Shown: piece after piece, positions 55,658 to 64,000 of the stretch
How the letters are laid out: every line of letters starts with the position of its first letter
Numbering within the stretch: position 1 is the first letter of the stretch
Notes under the pieces: model-generated
The model's database searches: none
Told to the model about the DNA's origin: nothing
Seen by the model: the letters and a program-made list of their open reading frames with translations, nothing else
DNA from: DATFMP01 sp035266845
GTDB taxonomy: Bacteria > SAR324 > JACQKK01
Direction: 5' to 3'
DNA length: 64,000 bases
Assembly: GCA_035266845.1 (NCBI GenBank)
Contig: DATFMP010000040.1
Span: 1-64,000, forward strand
Made by a program: the position numbers and the translations under genes

Positions 55658-56575
55658 TTACCTAACCTCCCCCTTACCCAGATAGAGCTGCACCAGTTCG
55701 CGCTCCGCGTCACGCAGTTCAATGCGCTTCCCTGTGTAGGGATGCGCGAACGCCAATTCCGAGGCGTGTAGGAGCTGGCGCTCTTCGCCGTTCCGCTCCC
55801 CACCCTGTACCCACGCCAGGAACGCCTCCTCGGATTGGCCATAGAGCTTGTCCCCGCACACCGGATGTCCCAGTAGGGCCGCGTGGGCCCGGATTTGGTG
55901 CGTGCGGCCGGTGAGTGGCTCGGCTTGCACCAAGCTCGCCGCCGGCAGGCGGGCCCGCAAGACGAAGCGAGTCTGGGCGGGCCGCCCATCGGGATGCACC
56001 TCCTGTCGGATGCGCACCGCGCCACTGCGAGCGTCCCGTAGCGGCGCACTGACATACACGCCCCTGCGGGGAAACTCGCCGCAAAGGATGGTCGCGTAGC
56101 CCTTGCCCACGCGGCCGGCCTGAAAGTCCAGGCCCAGGGTGCGCGCCGCTTCGCGGTGCTTTGCGAAGAGGTTGATGCCGCTCGTTTCCCGGTCCAGCCG
56201 ATGCACGGCGCGCAATCCGGGTAGGTCGCGTTCCCGCTGCAGCATGTGCACCAAGCAATTCGCCCAGTACTTGCCGGACGGACTGGTGGGGATATTCCCG
56301 GACTTGCTGACTGCCAGCACGTGCTCATCCTCGAACAGCACACGGTAGCGCGCGTCCACGGCTGGCTCCGGACCGGGCGGCCGGTCATAGATGATGCGGT
56401 GCCGGGTCTCCAGGAGGTGCCCTGGCATGACCTGCTTTCCATTGACGGTGACATGTCCGCCGCGAATCCGCTCTTCCCATTCCAAGACCGAATGGTAGCG
56501 GAATCGTCGCACGAGGAACTCGAGCAGCGTCTCTGGGATCGCGTGGCGGACGTATTGGAATGACAGCTTGGGCAT
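55658..56575 (-). CDS. RluA-family pseudouridine synthase with S4 domain
   Basis: A 305-residue enzyme. The N-terminal S4 RNA-binding domain ends at about residue 62 and the catalytic motif HRLDRETSGI holds Asp128. GRTHQIRAHAALLGHPVCGD is the family's downstream signature. It modifies an rRNA or tRNA uridine; the target cannot be read from sequence. I chose ATG 56575; a GTG six bases earlier is possible. No good ribosome site was seen for either. Confidence 0.9.
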   Translation of the reverse strand: MPKLSFQYVRHAIPETLLEFLVRRFRYHSVLEWEERIRGGHVTVNGKQVMPGHLLETRHRIIYDRPPGPEPAVDARYRVLFEDEHVLAVSKSGNIPTSPSGKYWANCLVHMLQRERDLPGLRAVHRLDRETSGINLFAKHREAARTLGLDFQAGRVGKGYATILCGEFPRRGVYVSAPLRDARSGAVRIRQEVHPDGRPAQTRFVLRARLPAASLVQAEPLTGRTHQIRAHAALLGHPVCGDKLYGQSEEAFLAWVQGGERNGEERQLLHASELAFAHPYTGKRIELRDAERELVQLYLGKGEVR

Positions 56576-57022
56576 GATCACTGGTGTTCAGTTCATCGAA
56601 GCGGCATCAGCACCATCGATCAGGATAGCCGGGCCAAAGGCCAAAGGCGAGCGCTCTCCAAATTAACGATGGAAGCGGCACGTACGACACGGGACGCTCG
56701 GCATCGCTTCCGGTAGCCCTCCGGGGTTAGTTCGAGCACAGATGGGTTGAAACTTGCGAAAAAGAAGGAAACGCGACACTCAAATCGCACACGAAGAGGA
56801 TATTTGATTTCGTCGCATGCCGTGGTCCGTCGAACAAGGCAGGTCCGGACGTTGGACCAGTTGGAGGGGCGCCAGGACCGGGGCGTCGGGTCGGGCGTTC
56901 TGCGGGGACCTGCGCTTTTCACTGGACCAGGGGGATTGCTTGCGGTAATTACAGTTACCGCAGCAATCGCTCCGTCAGGCGGACGGTGCGGTCGAATCAT
57001 CTCCATGGACGGAGGAGGAGCG
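56576..57022. other. Region upstream of recombinase, without a firm gene
   Basis: This 447-base gap has an open frame in phase with the recombinase back to 56747, but its residues are not recombinase-like, and a strong GGAGGAGGAG site precedes ATG 57023. It is less GC-rich in its first 250 bases. No inverted repeat or att core could be picked with confidence. Confidence 0.4.
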
Positions 57023-58006
57023 ATGGACGTGGACCGAATCGGAGGGGGTGAAGTCTCGCTTGTGACCGACGCCCTCGTGCGCACCAACCGGGCCGCCTCG
57101 AAGGCCAACGAGACCAAGCGGGCCTTGTTGAAGAATTGGGCACTGTTCGAACGCTGGTGCTCGAGTACTGGCGACCAGGCGCTGCCCGCAACGCCGGAGA
57201 CGGTCGAGCGCTTCTTGCTCTACCTTTCCGACCAACACCCGGTTCGCGACCGCAAGGGCCAAGAGTTGCGGCGTGGCCTCAAGGCGTCGGCTGTCGCGCA
57301 GGCGCTTTGGGCTTTGAATGCACGGCACCGTATGGCGGGTCTGCCCGCGCCAGGCGAGTCGGCGCTGGTGAAGACTGCGCTCTCGGGCATCCGGCGGCGC
57401 AAGGCCACGCGCCCCAAGCAGCAGGCGCCGCTGACGATCGAGCACCTGCGGGCGGTTCGGTTCCGCGATGACTTGAAAGGCCGGCGCGACAAGGCCCTGT
57501 TGCTGGTGGGTTTTGCGGGCTGCCTGCGGCGCTCTGAACTGGTTGCTCTGCACGTCGAGCATCTTGAGGAGACCCCCCTGGGCTTGCGCATCTACCTGCC
57601 CCGCTCCAAGACCGACCAGGAGGGCGCCGGCGCCTGGGTGGATCTGCTGCGCGCCGCGCAATATCCAGAACTGTGCCCGGTGGAGGCCTTGCTGGAGTGG
57701 CTGGCTGCCGCTCGCATCGCGGCCGGCCCCGTGTTCCGGTCGCTCGGGAAGGGCCGCCATCCGCGAATCGCAGAGCATCTTTCCGCTGCGTCCGTGGATG
57801 CCATCGTCAAATGGGCCGCTGGCGCGTGCGGCCTGGATCCGCACCGCTACGGCGGTCATTCCCTGCGTGCGGGTCAAGCCACGTACCTCTCAGAACATGG
57901 CAAATCGCCGGCCGTGATTGCCCGTCATGGAAGGTGGAAGAGCTTGAATATGGTGCTGACGTATTGTCGAAGCGAGACGGCGCGTGAGTTGGTTGGAGTG
58001 TATTGA
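57023..58006 (+). CDS. Tyrosine recombinase/integrase family protein
   Basis: A 327-residue recombinase with a SAM-like N-terminal DNA-binding domain and a catalytic domain. The expected active residues are present: Arg169 (CLRRSELVAL), Lys196 (SKTDQ), His279 and Arg282 (GGHSLRAG), His302 (RHGRW) and Tyr314 (LTYCRS). GGAGGAGG before ATG 57023 decides the start. It stands alone beside lexA with no other mobile genes in view, so it may be a remnant of an integrated element or a domesticated recombinase. Confidence 0.88.
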   Translation: MDVDRIGGGEVSLVTDALVRTNRAASKANETKRALLKNWALFERWCSSTGDQALPATPETVERFLLYLSDQHPVRDRKGQELRRGLKASAVAQALWALNARHRMAGLPAPGESALVKTALSGIRRRKATRPKQQAPLTIEHLRAVRFRDDLKGRRDKALLLVGFAGCLRRSELVALHVEHLEETPLGLRIYLPRSKTDQEGAGAWVDLLRAAQYPELCPVEALLEWLAAARIAAGPVFRSLGKGRHPRIAEHLSAASVDAIVKWAAGACGLDPHRYGGHSLRAGQATYLSEHGKSPAVIARHGRWKSLNMVLTYCRSETARELVGVY

Positions 58007-58044
58007 GGGGATAGTGGGGATCGGCGTGTAAGTCTACATAATGC

Positions 58045-58068
58045 GAAGACATGTTAATACAAGTCTTC
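58045..58068. promoter_or_regulatory. Inverted repeat upstream of lexA, candidate LexA operator
   Basis: GAAGACATG (58045-58053) and CAAGTCTTC (58060-58068) match at eight of nine positions around a six-base spacer. It ends nine bases before the lexA -35 box. Self-regulation by LexA is common, so an operator is plausible, but it does not match the LexA boxes I know well. Confidence 0.45.
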
Positions 58069-58076
58069 CTAGGCGC

Positions 58077-58104
58077 TTGATATAGCCGCAAATATCCGTA
58101 TGCT
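58077..58104 (+). promoter_or_regulatory. Sigma-70-like promoter of lexA
   Basis: TTGATA (58077-58082), a 16-base spacer and TATGCT (58099-58104) lie about 57 bases before the lexA start. Confidence 0.65.
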
Positions 58105-58160
58105 ACAGATGTGCACTTATTCGACCGGATGCCCGCAGACTGGGAGCCGGGACCTTTAAT

Positions 58161-58808
58161 ATGGCATCGCTGCGCATGAAAGACCTTACCAAGCGGCAAA
58201 AGGAAGTGCTGGACATCATCGAACGCACCGTGCGCAGCAAGGGCTATCCGCCATCCATGCGAGAGATCACCGCCCAGTTACACCTCGCTTCGGCCGCCGG
58301 CATTCATAAGCATATCAAAGCGTTGGTGCGGAAGGGGTTCCTGTCCAAGGAGAACTACCTCTCGCGCTCCCTGCGGATCGTCCGGGACGAGGCGCCGCTC
58401 AGCGACCCGACGCAGGCCGATCTGCAGGATGTGCCGCTGGTGGGCACCATCGCCGCGGGTCAGCCTATTGAGGCAATCGAGCAGCAGCAGGAGACCTTGG
58501 CGCTGCCCGCAGCCATGTTGGGGGCCGCCGGCATTCGGCACTTCTTGCTCCGGGTGCGGGGCGATTCTATGGTCGAGGAAGGTATCCTCGACGGCGATTA
58601 CGTGGTGGTAGAGTCACGGGAGACGGCGCACAACGGAGAGGTCGTGGTGGCCTTGGTGCACGGACAGGAGGCAACCCTGAAGCGCTTCTATCGCGAGGAT
58701 GACCACGTGCGATTGCAGCCCGCCAACGCCAGCATGGCACCCATCCTGCTGCCTGGCGCCGACGTTCGCATCCAGGGGGTCGTCGTGGGGATCTGGCGCC
58801 GCTTCTAA
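58161..58808 (+). CDS. lexA: LexA repressor
   Basis: A 215-residue LexA: winged helix-turn-helix at the start (KRQKEVLDIIERTVRSKGYP, PSMREITAQLHLASAAGIHK), then the cleavage site Ala99-Gly100 in GTIAAGQP, and the catalytic dyad Ser136 (GDSM) and Lys174 (ATLKRF). It represses SOS genes and is cleaved with RecA help after DNA damage. The start is ATG 58161; ATG at 58176 is an alternative. Confidence 0.96.
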   Translation: MASLRMKDLTKRQKEVLDIIERTVRSKGYPPSMREITAQLHLASAAGIHKHIKALVRKGFLSKENYLSRSLRIVRDEAPLSDPTQADLQDVPLVGTIAAGQPIEAIEQQQETLALPAAMLGAAGIRHFLLRVRGDSMVEEGILDGDYVVVESRETAHNGEVVVALVHGQEATLKRFYREDDHVRLQPANASMAPILLPGADVRIQGVVVGIWRRF

Positions 58809-58849
58809 GCCTGCCCGCAGCGCCAGATTCAACGGAACCCGACGGGTCG

Positions 58850-61300
<2,451 letters not shown>

Positions 61301-61375
61301 CCTGTCACCTGGTGTCGCGCGTTGCGATGGCTTGCGAAGGGGCCTTACAAGGTTGAACGGCGGGCCGCTCCACAT

Positions 61376-61403
61376 AGTTTAACAGAAATCCCGGGCATGT
61401 CGA
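61376..61403 (-). promoter_or_regulatory. Probable promoter of lon copy 2
   Basis: On the minus strand TCGACA (61403-61398), a 16-base spacer and TAAACT (61381-61376) lie 76-103 bases upstream of the start codon. Confidence 0.5.
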
Positions 61404-61522
61404 ACGCTCGGCCGGCACATCTCGGTGGCGCGCTGGCGGCCCTCCTGCCACCGATTGCCGTGCAAGTTTTCCGCCCTTTGTGGGCTCCTGGCGGGTGGCA
61501 GCGGCACAACCCGGCGGGCCTC

Positions 61523-62902
61523 TCAGACCCCGTCGCGCGGCCCCATGGCGCGCTGGCGGCGGGCCATCTGACCGGCCACCAAACGCACCTTGCGCGGCGC
61601 CGCCCGCCAGATACAGACGATCGACACCCCGCTCAGTACCAGCGCCAGCCAGAACGCGGGGGCATAGCTACCCACACGGTCCTGTACCTCGCCGGTGATC
61701 CAGGGCCCCGCCCCGGCCCCGACGGAAGCACACAGGCTCACCACGCCGAAGATCGTCCCGTAGGCACGGCCCTGATAGAGCTCGGCCGGGATCACACCGT
61801 AGACCGACGCCAGCCCGTAGCCCAGCAGCCCCTGGGCAGCCACCATGGCATACATCAACACTGGGGAAGGATAGCTGCGCATCACCAGCAGCAGCGCGTA
61901 GCAGAGCGCAAAGCCGGCCACGGCCATCGTCCAAACCCATTCGCGCCCAATGCGGTCCGACAGATGGCCCAGCCCGATTTGACCCACGATGCCCGTGAGA
62001 CCCACCAGTCCCAACGCAAAAGCCGCCAGGGTGGGGTCGATGCCGATCTCCACCAGATACTTGGTCTGATGCACCTGTACGGCGTACCAGGCAAAGAGAC
62101 CGCAGAAGTAAGCGCTGGAGAGCCACCAGAACCGCGACGTGCGCATGGCCCGCCGCAGGGTCCAGGGTGTGTCGGCCCAGGCGCGGTCCACCACGGCCGC
62201 GTGCAGCGCCTCGCGCTGCTGCTGCCCCCCCGCCGCGCTGGCGCCATCCGGCAGCAGGCCCAGGTCTTCCGGCCGCTTGCGCTGCAGCAGGAAGTTCAGA
62301 GGCAACACGATCGCCAGCATCAGCAGGGCCAGCGCGTAACACGCGCTCCGCCATCCGGAGCCGTCAATCAGGCGCTGGATCCAAGGAAACAACACGACCG
62401 AGCCGACCCCCACGCCGGAGAAGGCCACACCAATGGCGAGACCGCGCTGCCGGTGAAACCAGTTGGGCACGAACATGGAGTGCCCAATATAGCTGAACAT
62501 CACCGTGCCGCCCGTCACCATCATCCCGAGCGTAAGGTACATCTGCCAGGGTTCCCGCGCGAAGGTGGTCAGCCATAGACCCGCGCTCACGACCACCGCG
62601 CCGAAAGGAATCACCAGCCGGGGCCCAAAGCGATCCATCGCGGCGCCGATGAACGGTGAATAGGCAGCCGAAGACAGGAAGCCGATGGAGAATACGGCCG
62701 CAGTCGCCCCGCGCTGCCAGCCGAACTCGTGCAGGATCGCCGGAAACAGCAGCGAGAACGCCGTGCGCACGTTGACCCCGATGCCCATCGTCACGAAGGC
62801 CACCAGCACGACCACCCAGCCGTAGTAGAACGGCAGGCGCCCCAACGGGGAAACTGGCGGGGGGGACGCCGCAGCGGCGGACGGGTCGGGGGTCTGGCTC
62901 AC
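61523..62902 (-). CDS. MFS transporter (oxalate/formate antiporter-like)
   Basis: A 459-residue carrier with twelve predicted membrane segments, FYYGWVVVLVAFVTMG near the start, GAAMDRFGPRLVIP between segments 2 and 3 and GHLSDRIGREWVW in the second half. GTG start at 62902 with GAGG upstream; the first ~20 residues are Pro/Ala/Ser rich and cytoplasmic. It probably exports or imports a small carboxylate or other anion. It resembles the carrier at 39543 closely enough to be a paralogue. Confidence 0.88.
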   Translation of the reverse strand: MSQTPDPSAAAASPPPVSPLGRLPFYYGWVVVLVAFVTMGIGVNVRTAFSLLFPAILHEFGWQRGATAAVFSIGFLSSAAYSPFIGAAMDRFGPRLVIPFGAVVVSAGLWLTTFAREPWQMYLTLGMMVTGGTVMFSYIGHSMFVPNWFHRQRGLAIGVAFSGVGVGSVVLFPWIQRLIDGSGWRSACYALALLMLAIVLPLNFLLQRKRPEDLGLLPDGASAAGGQQQREALHAAVVDRAWADTPWTLRRAMRTSRFWWLSSAYFCGLFAWYAVQVHQTKYLVEIGIDPTLAAFALGLVGLTGIVGQIGLGHLSDRIGREWVWTMAVAGFALCYALLLVMRSYPSPVLMYAMVAAQGLLGYGLASVYGVIPAELYQGRAYGTIFGVVSLCASVGAGAGPWITGEVQDRVGSYAPAFWLALVLSGVSIVCIWRAAPRKVRLVAGQMARRQRAMGPRDGV

Positions 62903-63164
62903 GGGGCCTCATTGCGTAGCGGGTGGGCGGATGTCCGCTCTACGTAGTGCGCCGGCCCGCCAATTTGCAAGCCCCGCCACCTGCGGCCAGGAGGAGTTGC
63001 GCGCCCAGTGCCCTGCGACGCCTTCCGGACAGCCCGAACGCCGCTGGCCATACGCGCCACAAATTGACAGCCCTTCGTCCCCAGCCTAAACTGAAAAACG
63101 AACGTACGGGCGGGTCGGATGCTGTTCGCGACCCCCCGCAAGCCCCCGGAGGGAGCACCCAGCG

Positions 63165-63539
63165 ATGATCCATCTGACGGAAGCAGCAGCCAAGGAAATC
63201 CGCAAAATCAAGGCCGAGGAAGGCCTGGAAGAGGAGGTGCCGGTGCGGATCGGAATCAAGGGCGGCGGCTGCTCGGGCTTCACCTACACGTTCAACTTCG
63301 ACGCCAAAAGGACTCGCTTCGATCTGGAGTTCGAATCCCAGGGCATGCACATCCTGGTGGACAAGAAGAGCCATCTCTACATCGACGGCACCACAGTCGA
63401 CTGGAGCTACAGCCTGATGGACCGCGGGCTCAAGTTCACCAATCCCCAGGCCAAGGGCTCCTGCGGATGTGGCACCTCGTTCATATACGAGCCCCCGGAA
63501 ACTGGCGCAGACCTGCCCATGTTCGAGCTGAAGCTCTAA
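63165..63539 (+). CDS. IscA/ErpA-type Fe-S cluster assembly protein
   Basis: A 124-residue A-type carrier with the three conserved cysteines Cys36 (GGGCSGF), Cys100 and Cys102 (SCGCG). It binds and passes Fe-S clusters or iron. GGAGGGAG lies upstream of the ATG. It precedes aroQ by three bases. Confidence 0.92.
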   Translation: MIHLTEAAAKEIRKIKAEEGLEEEVPVRIGIKGGGCSGFTYTFNFDAKRTRFDLEFESQGMHILVDKKSHLYIDGTTVDWSYSLMDRGLKFTNPQAKGSCGCGTSFIYEPPETGADLPMFELKL

Positions 63540-63542
63540 GCG

Positions 63543-63980
63543 ATGGCCACCGTTCTGTTGCTGAACGGCCCTAACCTGAATACGCTGGGCCAGCGCGAGC
63601 CCGAGCTTTACGGCCACACGACCCTGCCCGAGATCGAGGATCGCGTCCGGGCACTCGTGGAAGGCGCGGGGCACGCCCTGCGCAGCTTCCAGTCCAACAG
63701 CGAAGGCGCGATCGTAGACTGGCTGCACCAGAACCGGCAGGCCGACTACCTGCTCGTCAATGCGGGGGCCCTGACACACACCAGTGTCGCCCTGCGCGAT
63801 GCCATCAAGTTCACCGATATTCCCTTCATCGAGATCCACATCTCCAACGTGCACGTCCGCGAGCCCTTCCGGCACCACTCGTATCTGTCGGACATCGCCG
63901 TGGGCGTCATCGTGGGCCTGGGGCCCCGCGGCTATGAATACGCGGCCCAGCATGCCTTGGAGCACCTCAAAACCGATTGA
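63543..63980 (+). CDS. aroQ: Type II 3-dehydroquinate dehydratase
   Basis: A 145-residue enzyme of normal type II length. LLNGPNLNTLGQREPELYGH carries the catalytic Tyr23 and the N-terminal Arg18 loop; NAGALTHTSVALRDAI and the C-terminal GLGPRGYEYA follow. It dehydrates 3-dehydroquinate to 3-dehydroshikimate in the shikimate pathway. It shares a transcript with the IscA-type gene. Confidence 0.96.
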   Translation: MATVLLLNGPNLNTLGQREPELYGHTTLPEIEDRVRALVEGAGHALRSFQSNSEGAIVDWLHQNRQADYLLVNAGALTHTSVALRDAIKFTDIPFIEIHISNVHVREPFRHHSYLSDIAVGVIVGLGPRGYEYAAQHALEHLKTD

Positions 63981-64000
63981 TCCAGCGATACCCGCACGGC

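Overview
The window is GC-rich bacterial chromosome (about 60-65% G+C by eye) with dense genes, short gaps and many GTG/TTG starts. Envelope-type features (a lipoprotein, a DsbA-like exported oxidoreductase, a Na/Pi transporter) and heavy acyl-CoA metabolism suggest a Gram-negative-type heterotroph from a little-studied lineage. I cannot place the phylum from sequence alone. No rRNA, tRNA, CRISPR array or insertion sequence was recognised.

Layout. 1-8.9 kb: end of a secreted pappalysin-like metalloprotease with Ig-like repeats, a small exported HEAT-like protein, a MetE-like methyltransferase, an SAM methyltransferase, an unknown protein and a CocE/NonD hydrolase. 9-16.2 kb: a ligase of the D-Ala-D-Ala type, then a leucine-degradation-type cluster (enoyl-CoA hydratase, carboxyltransferase, isovaleryl-CoA-dehydrogenase-like enzyme, biotinylated carboxylase). 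16.2-19.8 kb: a CqsA-type autoinducer synthase facing a membrane nucleotide cyclase whose N-terminus resembles the CqsS autoinducer-sensing domain. 20-31.6 kb: aldo/keto reductase, Na/Pi cotransporter, a tungsten aldehyde oxidoreductase operon and a form II CO-dehydrogenase-like molybdenum hydroxylase. 31.7-41 kb: CoxG, an ATP-grasp protein, a CUAEP-tail radical SAM selenoprotein (its in-frame TGA would be misread as a stop), Nfu, a CorC/HlyC protein, enoyl-CoA hydratase, an M28-like protein and an MFS carrier. 41-48.5 kb: sucCD, MaoC, RbgA, TruD, acyl-CoA ligase, lipoprotein, HNH protein. 48.7-64 kb: two lon genes, a GAF/HD-GYP protein, DsbA-like, a HAD/pseudo-P-loop protein, RluA-type synthase, a tyrosine recombinase, lexA, a second MFS carrier, an IscA-type protein and aroQ.

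Most notable. Genes at 16599-17918 (+) and 18002-19819 (-) look like a CAI-1/LAI-1-type alpha-hydroxyketone quorum-sensing pair in which the usual histidine kinase output is replaced by a class III nucleotide cyclase, so that population density could be read directly as a cyclic nucleotide. They converge on a shared 15-bp perfect hairpin. I know of no described system of this form. The second point is the UGA-encoded selenocysteine of the radical SAM protein, supported by the C-U-A-E-P tail and a SECIS-like hairpin just downstream.

Metabolically the window fits an aerobic or facultative organism using branched-chain or fatty acids, aldehydes and possibly other small molecules through W- and Mo-enzymes, feeding CoA esters toward the TCA cycle (sucCD).
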